A DNA stretch of 64,000 nt, taken from the NCBI RefSeq assembly GCF_016031625.1, contig NZ_JACCHP010000022.1, forward strand, positions 1 to 64,000, written 5' to 3'. Shown piece by piece: positions 16,976 to 25,402 of the stretch (its first letter is position 1; each line of letters starts with the position of its first letter). A model generated the notes under the pieces. That model was given only the letters and a program-made list of their open reading frames with translations, did not search any database and was not told the DNA's origin. The stretch comes from Bradyrhizobium agreste (GTDB taxonomy: Bacteria; Pseudomonadota; Alphaproteobacteria; Rhizobiales; Xanthobacteraceae). The position numbers and the translations under genes were made by a program.

Positions 16976-17608
16976 ATGAAGCTTGCCCTTGTCCTTCCGC
17001 TTGCCCTTCCCCTTGTCCTGGCTGCATTGATCGGCACTGCCCGGGCCGAGGACGGCGATGATATTCGCGAGGCCAGCAAGGCCGAGGCAGAGACCTTCAA
17101 TACGCGTATGTATGCGGGGACTCCCGGCGACAAGGCCTATGCCTGCTTCGTCCGCCGCTACGATGCCGACCATCTGGCGCGGCATCCGAAGCAGAAGGTT
17201 GCCGCGATGAAGCTGCTGATCTCCGCGGAGTTCGACAAGGAGGACAAGCAGCTCCACAACTCCTTCCGCCTCGGCTTCAAATACCGTCACCGCAGCGGCG
17301 ATTTCGATTCCAGCGGCTCGTGCAATCACGCCGTGTTCACCAGGAGCGGCGACGAGGTGCGCCTCGGCTGCGGCGTCGACTGCGAGGGCGGCGGCATCGG
17401 CGTTGCGCTCTCCAGGGACGACAAGTCGGCGATCGTCCGGCTCGAACGCGTCCGCGTTTGGCAGAACAACAAGCCGGACGACGATGCCGAGCATTCGCTG
17501 ACGGCCGGCGCCGACGACAAGATCTTCCGCCTCGACCGCACCGACGACAGCGAGTGCGCTTCGCTGGTGACCGACCGCAAGGAACTCGCGGCGCTGCGCC
17601 ACAAGTGA
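16976..17608 (+). CDS. Exported protein of unknown function
   Basis: Protein of 210 residues with a signal peptide ending near GTARAED (residue 25). The mature protein is rich in charged residues and contains several cysteines (ACFVRRYD, GSCNHAV, CGVDCEGGG, SECASL) that could form disulfides in the periplasm. I do not recognise a named domain. It lies 41 bases before a DsrE-like gene on the same strand, also with a signal peptide, so the two may form an envelope-related pair. Confidence 0.65.
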   Translation: MKLALVLPLALPLVLAALIGTARAEDGDDIREASKAEAETFNTRMYAGTPGDKAYACFVRRYDADHLARHPKQKVAAMKLLISAEFDKEDKQLHNSFRLGFKYRHRSGDFDSSGSCNHAVFTRSGDEVRLGCGVDCEGGGIGVALSRDDKSAIVRLERVRVWQNNKPDDDAEHSLTAGADDKIFRLDRTDDSECASLVTDRKELAALRHK

Positions 17609-17649
17609 TATGCCTTCGGCACATTCGGGGCTTCGTCGAGGAGATCGCC

Positions 17650-18096
17650 ATGAACCGCCGGAACATGTTGTGGAGCGCCGTCTCGGCGCTGGGTGCAGCG
17701 CTCGGCGCCTCGCGTGCACAAGCCGCGACCGACGCGCCATCGAACAAGCTCAAGGTGGTCTATCACCTCAGCGATGCCGAGAAGGTCAATTTCGTGCTCG
17801 GCAACATCCAGAACCACATCGACGGCGTCGGCGGCCCCGAGCATGTGACGCTCGCGCTGGTGATCCACGGCCCGGCGCTGAAGGCGTTTCACTGGGCCCA
17901 GGCCAGCCCCGACGTCAGCAAGCGCGTCGGCGATTTCTCCAAAGGCGGCGTCGAGCTCGCGGCCTGCGGCAACACGATGAAGGCGCAGAACGTGACGCTC
18001 GACGAGCTGCTGCCGGGGTTCGTCAGCGCGGAAAGAGGCGGCGTGGTGCGCTTGGCCGAGCTGCAATCGCAGGGGTATTTGTATTTGCGTCCTTAG
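17650..18096 (+). CDS. DsrE-family protein with Tat-like signal
   Basis: Protein of 148 residues. The N-terminus MNRRNMLWSAVSALGAALG followed by SRAQA looks like a twin-arginine signal peptide. The mature domain (VVYHLSDAEKV, HVTLALVIHGPALKAF, GVELAACGNTMKAQN) matches the DsrE/DsrF-like fold, with the conserved cysteine in AACGNT. Members act in sulfur transfer, but exported versions are uncharacterised. GAGGAGAT precedes the ATG. An open frame upstream belongs to the shadow of the preceding gene. Confidence 0.75.
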   Translation: MNRRNMLWSAVSALGAALGASRAQAATDAPSNKLKVVYHLSDAEKVNFVLGNIQNHIDGVGGPEHVTLALVIHGPALKAFHWAQASPDVSKRVGDFSKGGVELAACGNTMKAQNVTLDELLPGFVSAERGGVVRLAELQSQGYLYLRP

Positions 18097-18119
18097 GAGC
18101 TGGCCGCGCGCCAGGTGCG

Positions 18120-18270
18120 CTCTCTCCCCCGCCTGCGGGGGAGTGTTGGGGAGAGGGTGTCTCGGCAATGGGACAATCTCCCAGAGGAAAGAGCCCTCAC
18201 CCGGCGCGCGGGACGATCTTCGCATCGCCCGCAGGCGCCGACCTCTCCCGCAAGCTGGAGAGGTTAGAGG
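18120..18270. repeat. Family C palindromic repeat (CTCTCCC/GGGAGAG type)
   Basis: Compound inverted repeat: CTCTCCCCCGCCTGCGGGGGAG at the left and ACCTCTCCCGCAAGCTGGAGAGGT at the right, each able to fold alone, with a GC-rich middle. Related elements lie at 19855-20004 and 33449-33593. It fills most of the gap after the DsrE gene and could act as a transcription end, though no T-run follows. Confidence 0.75.
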
Positions 18271-18308
18271 AGCCCGCGGCTCCCTCCTCGCCCCTATTTC
18301 CATCGGAC

Positions 18309-18362
18309 TTGACTCAACCATAACTCCGAAGTTATGAATTAATCCATAACTTCGCAGTTATG
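18309..18362 (+). promoter_or_regulatory. Promoter with two tandem operators for the ArsR gene
   Basis: Two 18-base inverted repeats, CATAACT-4-AGTTATG, at 18319-18336 and 18345-18362, spaced 26 bases centre to centre. A plausible promoter overlaps them: TTGACT at 18309-18314 and TATGAA at 18333-18338 with an 18-base spacer (or TTATGA with 17). The first operator fills the spacer and the second covers the likely start of transcription. This is the layout of a self-repressing ArsR-family gene. Confidence 0.75.
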
Positions 18363-18370
18363 GATCGCGC

Positions 18371-18694
18371 ATGCCCTCCACCCCCGACCTCCTGTTCAGG
18401 ACCCTCGCCGATCCCACCCGGCGGGCGATCTTCGAGCGGCTGTGCCGCGAGGGGGAGCAGACGGTCGGGGCGCTGACGGCGCGATCCGGCGTGTCCCAGC
18501 CGGCGGTGTCGAAGCATCTCGGCGCCTTGAAGCAGGCGGGGCTCGTGCGTGACCGGCATGAAGGACGCCAGACCCATTACAGCGCGCAGCCCGGTGCGCT
18601 CAATCCGCTGATCGACTGGACCGGCCAGATGGCCGGGTTCTGGCAGAACAGGCTCGATGCCCTCGACGATCTCCTGAAGAGGATGGACCAATGA
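18371..18694 (+). CDS. ArsR-family transcriptional repressor
   Basis: Protein of 107 residues with a single winged helix-turn-helix (LADPTRRAIFERL, SGVSQPAVSKHLGALKQAGLV). It lacks the CxC metal site of metal-sensing ArsR proteins, so it belongs to the group usually paired with SRPBCC proteins. It probably represses its own operon through the two palindromes just upstream. Overlaps the next gene by four bases (ATGA). Confidence 0.9.
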   Translation: MPSTPDLLFRTLADPTRRAIFERLCREGEQTVGALTARSGVSQPAVSKHLGALKQAGLVRDRHEGRQTHYSAQPGALNPLIDWTGQMAGFWQNRLDALDDLLKRMDQ

Positions 18695-19119
18695 ACCAAC
18701 CCGCCGAGACGCGCTCCGTCGTCATCGAGCGCGAATTTGCCTTTCCGACCGAGCGGCTCTGGCGCGCGCTGACGCAGCCGCATCTGATCGAGGAATGGCT
18801 GATGAAGAACGACTTCAAGCCGGCCGTCGGCCATCGCTTCAACCTGCGCGGCGAATGGGGCGGCGTGCTGGACTGCGAGGTGCTCACCATCGAACCGCAG
18901 AAGACGCTGGCCTACACCTGGAATTTCTCGCACGAGGACGCCGCCTTCGATCTGAAGAGCATCGTCACCTTCACGCTGACGCCGACGAGCGCGGGCACGC
19001 ATCTGCGCGTCGAGCAGGCGGGCTTCCGCCCGACGCAGAAGCAGGCGTTCGGCGGCGCGCATGCCGGCTGGAAGCAGTTCCTGGCCAAGCTGGACGAGGT
19101 GCTGGCGCGAGCCGGCTAG
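18691..19119 (+). CDS. SRPBCC domain protein (AHSA1-like)
   Basis: Protein of 142 residues with the START/AHSA1-like pattern: EREFAFPTERLWRALTQPHLIEEWL at the start and GWKQFLAKLDEVL at the end. The fold makes a hydrophobic pocket, but the ligand is unknown. Coupled to the ArsR gene by ATGA overlap. ArsR-SRPBCC pairs are widespread, and the SRPBCC protein is often proposed to respond to or bind a small molecule. Confidence 0.85.
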   Translation: MNQPAETRSVVIEREFAFPTERLWRALTQPHLIEEWLMKNDFKPAVGHRFNLRGEWGGVLDCEVLTIEPQKTLAYTWNFSHEDAAFDLKSIVTFTLTPTSAGTHLRVEQAGFRPTQKQAFGGAHAGWKQFLAKLDEVLARAG

Positions 19120-19161
19120 CTCCGCCGGCGTCCATTTCGATCAATCCAACAGGAGGTCCCA

Positions 19162-19365
19162 ATGAGCACGCAGATGTGGATTCGGCAAATTCATCGCTGG
19201 CTGTCGATGGCTTTCACGCTCGCCGTCATCGCCAACATCGTGGCGATGACGATGCAGGTCCAGGCGATGTGGATCGGCTTCCTGGCGCTCGTGCCGCTGA
19301 TTCCGCTGCTCGCGACCGGCCTCTATCTGTTCGCGCTGCCTTATCGCGGCCACAGCAAGGCGTGA
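19162..19365 (+). CDS. Small two-helix membrane protein
   Basis: Protein of 67 residues. Two hydrophobic helices are visible (about 13-33 and 36-58), separated by a short turn. There is no recognised family. A strong AGGAGG precedes the ATG. It lies 42 bases after the SRPBCC gene and its stop overlaps a possible GTG start of the next gene, so it probably belongs to the ArsR-controlled transcript. Confidence 0.65.
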   Translation: MSTQMWIRQIHRWLSMAFTLAVIANIVAMTMQVQAMWIGFLALVPLIPLLATGLYLFALPYRGHSKA

Positions 19366-19373
19366 ACGAGGCC

Positions 19374-19823
19374 ATGATGAAGAAGCCCGTGACGGCAACG
19401 AAGAGCAGCGCGAAGGACGCAGGCACCGCCTCGCCATCAAAGCTGATCGACGGCCGGATCAAGCAGCTCGGCGACTGGCGCGGCGAGATGCTCGCGCGCG
19501 TGCGCGGCCTGATCAGGGAAGCCGATCCTGACGTCGTCGAGGAATGGAAATGGCGCGGCGTTCCCGTGTGGGAGCATGATGGCATCATCTGCACCGGCGA
19601 GACCTACAAGGAGGTGGTGAAGCTGACCTTCGCCAAGGGCGCGGCGCTGGCGGATCCCGCTTGTCTCTTCAACTCCAGCCTGGACGGCAATGTGCGCCGC
19701 GCGATCGATATCCGCGAGGGCGAGAGGATCAATGAGAAGGCGTTCAAGGCGCTGATCCGCGCGGCAGTGGAGCTGAATGCGAGCAAGGCGAAGCCGGCCA
19801 AAAAGAAAAGCGTGATGAGCTGA
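19374..19823 (+). CDS. DUF1801-like protein
   Basis: Protein of about 149 residues. The core (LIREADPDVVEEWKWRGVPVWEHDG, KEVVKLTFAKGAAL) fits the DUF1801/YdhG-like fold, and the ends are Lys/Ala-rich. The function of the family is unknown. Start choice is open: GTG at 19362 overlaps the previous stop, ATG at 19374 and ATG at 19377 follow, and GAGG at 19368-19371 best suits 19377. Fourth gene of the ArsR-led run. Confidence 0.75.
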   Translation: MMKKPVTATKSSAKDAGTASPSKLIDGRIKQLGDWRGEMLARVRGLIREADPDVVEEWKWRGVPVWEHDGIICTGETYKEVVKLTFAKGAALADPACLFNSSLDGNVRRAIDIREGERINEKAFKALIRAAVELNASKAKPAKKKSVMS

Positions 19824-19854
19824 AGATCGTGTAGGCGGCAGCGAAGCTCTCTCC

Positions 19855-20004
19855 GTTCCCTCCCCCCTTGTGGGGGAGGGTCAGGGAGGGGGGTGCCGCA
19901 CGGGGATTCTTTCCTTCACGCACGCCTCGGTGCACCGTCAATAACGGGCACCTTTTGCTGGGCCACCCCTCTCCCTAGCCCTCCCCCACAAGGGGGGAGG
20001 GAAC
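19855..20004. repeat. Family C repeat with a perfect 26-base inverted repeat
   Basis: The 26 bases at 19855-19880 (starting GTTCCCTCCCCCCTTG) are the exact reverse complement of 19979-20004. They enclose about 100 bases of unrelated sequence. It lies between the convergent DUF1801 and spoVR genes. Confidence 0.8.
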
Positions 20005-20066
20005 GCACCGCCGCCGATGCGCCACTCGGGGCTCCCAAGTTCAAGCGCTCGACGTGCCCTCCGCCC

Positions 20067-21605
20067 TCACGCCACCGCGGCGGGAATCGGGCGCGGGCTG
20101 ACGACGTATTCGCGCAAAACCTTGTCGTTGGCGTCGACCTCGATCAGCGCGACGTCGTAGGTCCAGAGATCGGCGAGGTGCTGCAGCACGCGCTTGGCGT
20201 CGGTCTCGTTGAGCTGCGAGCCCTTGATGACGTGGTGATGCAGGATCAGCCGGCGGTCGCCGGAGAGATCGACGTCGACCACCTCGATATTGGCGTCGAT
20301 GAAGCCGACATCGTGCTGCCGCGCCAGCTCGCGGCGAACGCGGCGGAAGCCGCGCTCGTCGTGGATGGCATCGACGCGGATGCCGGCGCGCTCCTCGGGA
20401 TCGTCGTGCAGGTGGAACATGCGGAAGTGCCGCATCAATCTGGGGCTCAGGAATTGGCCAATGAAGCTTTCATCGCGGTAATTGGCCCAGACATCGCGCA
20501 GCACGCCCATGACGTCGCCCTTGCCGGCGATGTCCGGGAACCACTCGCGGTCCTCGTCTGCCGGATTGGCGACGATGCGCTCGATGTCCTGCATCACCGC
20601 GAAGCCCAGGGCATAGGGGTTGAAGCCGGAGAAGCGCGGGTCGTCGAATTCGGGCTGGAACACCACGTTGGTGTGCGACCCCAGAAACTCGAGGAAGTTG
20701 CCGTCGCTGATGCGACCCTGCTCGTGCAGCCTGGTCATGATGCGATAATGGACGTAGGTCGCCGTCCCCTCGTTCATGACCTTGGTCTGGCTCTGCGGAT
20801 AGAAATATTGCGCGATGTGGCGGACGATGCGGAGCAGCTCGCGCTGCCAGGGCGCCAGCCGCGGCGCGCTCTTCTCCAGGAAATAGAGCAAATTCTCCTG
20901 CGGCAGGCCGAGCAGCTTGCGGCGGCGCTCGATGCTCAGGGTGGACCGGCTCTTGGCGGCACCCTTCGGCACCGTGCGCCAGAGATCGTTGAAGACCTCC
21001 TCCTCGTGCTGGCGGCGGCGCCCTGCCCGCTTCTCCTCGGCGCGCAGGTCGAGCTTCTTCTTGCCGGGGTAACGGTCGATGCCGTGCGACATCAGCGCGT
21101 GCGCGGCGTCGAGCGTGCGCTCGACCTCGATGCGGCCGTAGCGCTCCTCGCACTGCATAACGTAATTCTTGGCGAAGTCGAGATAGTCCAGGATGCCGTC
21201 GGCATCGGTCCACTGCTTGAACAGATAATTGTTCTTGAAGAAATGGTTGTGGCCGAAGGCGGCGTGCGCGATCACCAGCGTCTGCATCGTCGCCGTGTTC
21301 TCCTCCATCAGATAGGAGATGCAGGGCGAGGAGTTGATGACGATCTCGTAGGCGAGCCCCATCAGGCCCTTGCGGTAGGACGCCTCATGGAATGCGAAGT
21401 GCTTGCCGAACGACCAGTGCTTGTAGAACAAGGGCATGCCGACCGACGAATAGGCGTCCAGCATCTGCTCGGCGGTGATGACCTCGATCTGGTTCGGATA
21501 GACGTCGAGGCCGAGATCCTTCAACGCCACCTCCTCGCAGGCATCGGTGATGCGCTGCAAGGTGTGAAAATCCCAATCGGCGCCTTCGAACAAACGTTCC
21601 GTCAT
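20067..21605 (-). CDS. SpoVR family protein (YcgB-like)
   Basis: Protein of 512 residues of the SpoVR/YcgB family, length typical. Landmarks are MPLFYKHWSFGKHF, NSSPCISYLMEENTATMQTLVIAHAAFGHNHFFKNN and NEGTATYVHYRIM (only parts quoted). The family is of unknown biochemical role but is always found with prkA and yeaH in proteobacteria. The start overlaps the yeaH stop by four bases. It is the last gene of the operon. Confidence 0.93.
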   Translation of the reverse strand: MTERLFEGADWDFHTLQRITDACEEVALKDLGLDVYPNQIEVITAEQMLDAYSSVGMPLFYKHWSFGKHFAFHEASYRKGLMGLAYEIVINSSPCISYLMEENTATMQTLVIAHAAFGHNHFFKNNYLFKQWTDADGILDYLDFAKNYVMQCEERYGRIEVERTLDAAHALMSHGIDRYPGKKKLDLRAEEKRAGRRRQHEEEVFNDLWRTVPKGAAKSRSTLSIERRRKLLGLPQENLLYFLEKSAPRLAPWQRELLRIVRHIAQYFYPQSQTKVMNEGTATYVHYRIMTRLHEQGRISDGNFLEFLGSHTNVVFQPEFDDPRFSGFNPYALGFAVMQDIERIVANPADEDREWFPDIAGKGDVMGVLRDVWANYRDESFIGQFLSPRLMRHFRMFHLHDDPEERAGIRVDAIHDERGFRRVRRELARQHDVGFIDANIEVVDVDLSGDRRLILHHHVIKGSQLNETDAKRVLQHLADLWTYDVALIEVDANDKVLREYVVSPRPIPAAVA

Positions 21606-22885
21606 GGAGCGGCCTTCTCCTTGGCAGTGTCGCGGCGCTGGAACAGGTCGTGGAATACCGGAAAGATCTCGCTGCGCTCCGAGACCTTGCGCATCGAGAG
21701 CGGCGCGCCGCTGCTGCGCAGGCGTTCGTAGAGGCTCCAGAGCGAAGAGTCGGAGAGATCGAAGGCGCTGCCGCCGGCCTCACCGACCTCGAGATAGGCG
21801 AAGAACTGGCAGACCGGCAGGATCTTCTCGGTCAGCAGGAGCCCCGTGAGCTCGCCGTCGGAATAGGAATTGTCGCCGTCGGAAGCTTGCGCGGCGTAGA
21901 TGTTCCAGTCCGACGGGTTGAAGCGCTCGCGCACGATCTCGTGCATCGCCTGCAGCGCGCTGGAGACCAGCGTGCCGCCCGAGGCCGGACCGTAGAAGAA
22001 GGTCTGCTCGTCGACCTCCTCGGCGCGATCGGTGTGGCGGATGAAGACGATCTCGACGTGCTTGTAGCGCCGCTTCAGGAAGACGTAGAGCAGCATGTAG
22101 AAGCGCTTCGCCAGATCCTTCATGTGCTCGGACATCGAGCCGGAGACGTCCATCAGACAGAACATCACCGCCTGCGCGACGGGCTTCGGCACCGTCTCGA
22201 AGCGCCGGTAGCGGATGTCGAGCGGATCGATGAAGGGGATGCGCTTCGACTTCGCCTTCAGGGTTTCGAGCCGGGCCACGAGAGCCGCACGCTCGTCCTC
22301 GTCGGTGCATGCTTCGATCGCGGCTTCCAGCTCTTCGATCTCGTCCTTGCGCGGACGCTTGAGCGCGATGCGGCGGGCGAGCGCCAGCTTCACCGTCCGG
22401 CTCACCGAGATGTTGGCGGGCGAGCCGGTCATGGTGTAGCCGGCGCGCTGGATGCCTTCGCTCTCGGTCTGCGCGATCTTGCGCTTGGCGAGATCCGGAA
22501 GCTCGAGATCGTCGAGGAACAGATCGACGAACTCGTCACGGCTCAGCACGAAGCGGAAGGCGTCCTCGCTGTCGCCTTCGCCGGGGCCGGAATCCTTCGC
22601 GCTGCCCTGGCCGGAGCGCTGGAGATAGTCGCCTTCGATGAACTTCTTGTTGCCGGGCAGGACCATGTCGCGCGTGCCGCCTTCACGGCGGAAGCGCGGC
22701 TCGTGCATGCCGTCGAGCGGGATCGTGACCTCACCACCCTCCAGGACGTCCTTGATGTCGCGTTCCTGCGAGGTCTTCTTGACGGCGCCCTGCACCAGGG
22801 ATTTGGCCCGACGCAAGAACCGCTGGCGGTTCTCAAGACTCTTGCCGCCTGGATTCAGGCGCCTGTCAATAATGTGAATGGGCAC
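21602..22885 (-). CDS. YeaH/DUF444 family protein with VWA-like domain
   Basis: Protein of 427 residues. The N-terminal half is charged (RRLNPGGKSLENRQRFL). A VWA-like metal site DVSGSMSEHMKD appears in the C-terminal half, followed by EIVFIRHTDRAEEV and SDGDNSYSDG. Start codon is GTG, preceded by GGGAGG. The family partners with the kinase PrkA and SpoVR in stress and stationary-phase responses. It sits 25 bases after prkA. Confidence 0.93.
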   Translation of the reverse strand: MPIHIIDRRLNPGGKSLENRQRFLRRAKSLVQGAVKKTSQERDIKDVLEGGEVTIPLDGMHEPRFRREGGTRDMVLPGNKKFIEGDYLQRSGQGSAKDSGPGEGDSEDAFRFVLSRDEFVDLFLDDLELPDLAKRKIAQTESEGIQRAGYTMTGSPANISVSRTVKLALARRIALKRPRKDEIEELEAAIEACTDEDERAALVARLETLKAKSKRIPFIDPLDIRYRRFETVPKPVAQAVMFCLMDVSGSMSEHMKDLAKRFYMLLYVFLKRRYKHVEIVFIRHTDRAEEVDEQTFFYGPASGGTLVSSALQAMHEIVRERFNPSDWNIYAAQASDGDNSYSDGELTGLLLTEKILPVCQFFAYLEVGEAGGSAFDLSDSSLWSLYERLRSSGAPLSMRKVSERSEIFPVFHDLFQRRDTAKEKAAP

Positions 22886-22910
22886 TTTACCATTCGCCTC
22901 CCATCCCGCC

Positions 22911-24854
22911 TCAACCGGCCTGCTTCACGCGCATGTACCATTCGACGAGCCGGCGAACCTGACGCTCGGTGTAGCCGCGCTCCACCATGCGTGCGACGAA
23001 CTCGCCGTGCTTCTTCTCCGTCTCGCCGTCCTTCTTCGACCCGAAGGAGATGACCGGAAGCAGGTCCTCGACCTGGGAGAATATCCGCTTTTCGATCACA
23101 TCGCGAATCTTCTCGTAGGAGGTCCAGGTCGGGTTCTTGCCGCCGTTCTGGGCCCGCGCCCGTAACGAGAATTTGACGACCTCGTTGCGGAAGTCCTTGG
23201 GGTTGGCGATGCCCGCCGGCTTCTCGATTTTCGTCAGCTCCTGGTTCAAAAGCTCGCGATCGAGCAGCTGGCCGGTGTCGGGATCCTTGAAGTCCTGGTC
23301 CTCGATCCAGGCGTCGGCATAATCGACGTAGCGATCGAACAGGTTCTGGCCATAATCCGAGTAGGATTCCAGATAGGCCTTCTGGATCTCGTTGCCGATG
23401 AACTCGGCGTAGCGCGGTGCCAGCTCCGCCTTGATGAATTCGAGATAGCGTTTCTCGGTTTCCTCCGGAAGCTGCTCGCGGCGGATCGCCTGTTCCAGCG
23501 CGTACATCAGGTGCACGGCGTCGGCGGCGACCTCCTGCGGATCGTGGTTGAAGGTCGCAGCCAGGACCTTGAAGGCGAAGCGGGTGGAGGCACCGTCCAT
23601 GCCCTCGTCGACGCCGGCGGCATCGCGATATTCCTGGACGCTGCGCGCCTTCGGATCGGATTCCTTCAGGCTCTCGCCGTCATAGACCCGCATCTTGGCG
23701 AACACCGTCGAATTCTCGTGCTTGCGCAGGCGCGACATCACCGAGAACCGCGCCAGCGTCTCCAGCGTCGACGGCGCGCAAGGAGCCGAGGCGAGCTCGG
23801 AGCCCTGGATCAGCTTCTCGTAGATCTTCTGCTCCTCGGTGACCCTGAGGCAGTAGGGCACCTTGATGACGCAGATGCGGTCGATGAAGGCTTCGTTGTT
23901 CTTGTTGGCCTTGAAGCTCGCCCACTCGGCTTCGTTCGAGTGCGCCAGGATGATGCCGGTGAACGGGATCGCGCCGATGTTCTCGGTGCCGATATAATTG
24001 CCTTCCTGGGTTGCGGTCAGCAACGGGTGCAGCATCTTGATCGGCGCCTTGAACATCTCGACGAATTCAAGGATGCCCTGATTGGCGCGATTGAGGCCGC
24101 CCGAGTAGCTGTAGGCATCGGGATCGTTCTGCGCGTAGGTCTCGAGCTTGCGGATATCGACCTTGCCGACCAGCGACGAGATGTCCTGGTTGTTCTCGTC
24201 ACCAGGCTCGGTCTTGGAGACCGCGATCTGGCGCAGTCGCGACGGCTGGATCTTGGCGACACGGAATTGCGAGATGTCGCCACCGAAGGCCTCGAGCCGC
24301 TTGTAGCACCACGGGCTCATCAGGCCGGTGAGGCGCCGGCGCGGAATGCCATACTTCTCTTCCAGCATCGGCCCGAGATGATCGGGATCGAACAGGCTGA
24401 GCGGGCTCTCGAACACGGGCGAGAGCTCGTCGCCCGCCTTGAGCACGTAGATCGGCTGCACTTCCATCAGCGACTTCAGCCGCTCGGCGAGCGAGGACTT
24501 ACCGCCGCCGACCGGACCGAGCAGGTAGAGGATCTGCTTGCGTTCTTCGAGACCTTGCGCCGCGTGGCGGAAGAAACCGACGATGCGCTCGATGGTTTCT
24601 TCCATGCCGTAGAAGCCGGCGAAGGCCGGATAGGTTCGGATGGTGCGGTTCAAAAAAATACGGCCAAGGCGTGGGTCCTTGGCCGTGTCAATCGTCTGGG
24701 GCTCACCGATCGCTGCAAGTAGTCGTTCGGCCGCGTTCGCGTATTTCATGGGATCGCTTCGACACGATTCCAGATATTCCGCCATCGACATGTCGTGCTG
24801 GCTTCTCGCCTCGAACGACCGAGCGAAAGCGTTGAATAGAGAATCGTTGTACAT
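22911..24854 (-). CDS. prkA: Serine protein kinase PrkA
   Basis: Protein of 647 residues, the usual PrkA/YeaG length. An AAA+ domain carries the Walker A GPVGGGKS (113-120), and the C-terminal PrkA kinase-like domain follows from about residue 400. In enterobacteria the homologue acts in nitrogen starvation and stationary-phase physiology. GGAGAGG is placed well before the ATG. A candidate EcfG promoter lies 35 bases upstream of the start, which suggests control by the general stress response. Confidence 0.95.
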   Translation of the reverse strand: MYNDSLFNAFARSFEARSQHDMSMAEYLESCRSDPMKYANAAERLLAAIGEPQTIDTAKDPRLGRIFLNRTIRTYPAFAGFYGMEETIERIVGFFRHAAQGLEERKQILYLLGPVGGGKSSLAERLKSLMEVQPIYVLKAGDELSPVFESPLSLFDPDHLGPMLEEKYGIPRRRLTGLMSPWCYKRLEAFGGDISQFRVAKIQPSRLRQIAVSKTEPGDENNQDISSLVGKVDIRKLETYAQNDPDAYSYSGGLNRANQGILEFVEMFKAPIKMLHPLLTATQEGNYIGTENIGAIPFTGIILAHSNEAEWASFKANKNNEAFIDRICVIKVPYCLRVTEEQKIYEKLIQGSELASAPCAPSTLETLARFSVMSRLRKHENSTVFAKMRVYDGESLKESDPKARSVQEYRDAAGVDEGMDGASTRFAFKVLAATFNHDPQEVAADAVHLMYALEQAIRREQLPEETEKRYLEFIKAELAPRYAEFIGNEIQKAYLESYSDYGQNLFDRYVDYADAWIEDQDFKDPDTGQLLDRELLNQELTKIEKPAGIANPKDFRNEVVKFSLRARAQNGGKNPTWTSYEKIRDVIEKRIFSQVEDLLPVISFGSKKDGETEKKHGEFVARMVERGYTERQVRRLVEWYMRVKQAG

Positions 24855-24888
24855 GATCCCTCTCCGCGTGAGTTCCGCTACAAGCTGA

Positions 24889-24914
24889 AACGAAAGCAGT
24901 TACCGGACCGTTCC
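24889..24914 (-). promoter_or_regulatory. Candidate EcfG-type promoter of prkA-yeaH-spoVR
   Basis: On the minus strand, GGAAC (24914-24910) is followed by a 17-base spacer and CGTT (24892-24889). This is an exact match to the GGAAC-N16/17-CGTT consensus of the alphaproteobacterial general stress sigma factor EcfG/RpoE2. It would give a leader of roughly 25 bases before the prkA ATG and its ribosome site. Confidence 0.75.
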
Positions 24915-25402
24915 TCAGGCCGTTTCGAATCAGCGTGAGCACATGACGATCATTGGACACCCGGGTGCCAACTCCACGCAACGCACAACGTAGGCACTCC
25001 ATGAGTTACGAACAGGCACCTGCCTGTAATTTGTGCGAATCTCCGTCTATTTTGGCTCATTTCCAGAAAATGTCACTTGGTCGCCACATCCGGGCGTTCC
25101 CGGGGATGGCCCCATCCGGCAATGCAGCATAGCGATCCGGGAGCGGCGATCTTATGACACTCGTACGGCGAAGCCTTGCCGCCCCCGTTCATCTTCCTGC
25201 TGCAATGCGGTGTGTGCGCCGGCGGTCGCGTGGAAGTCGCGACAGGCGCGCAGCAATGTCTCAAAATCAGATCGCCAAGCCCTCCGCGCTGATGGCGATA
25301 TGGCCATCCTGCAGGTGGCGAGCCGGCGCGGGGATGGCGGACAGCTGGCGCTGCAGGGCCGGCGACGGCGTGAGCATGATCGCCTTGCGGCCGCGGCGTT
25401 CT
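24915..25402. other. Unassigned region between prkA promoter and hypothetical gene
   Basis: About 490 bases with no gene I can support. On the minus strand, protein-like segments appear in two successive frames: 25267-25452 (begins AKKFFLWESIAEISAEERR, from a TTG) and roughly 25152-25310 (contains SDFETLLRACRDFHATAGAH). They may be remnants of one gene broken by frameshifts that continues from the small membrane protein gene at 25403-25675, but this is a guess. Confidence 0.3.

Noticed and set aside
18120..20004. CRISPR-like or IS-derived array in the repeat-rich stretch
   Set aside because: The repeats are few, palindromic and irregularly spaced with genes between them. No cas or transposase gene is present.
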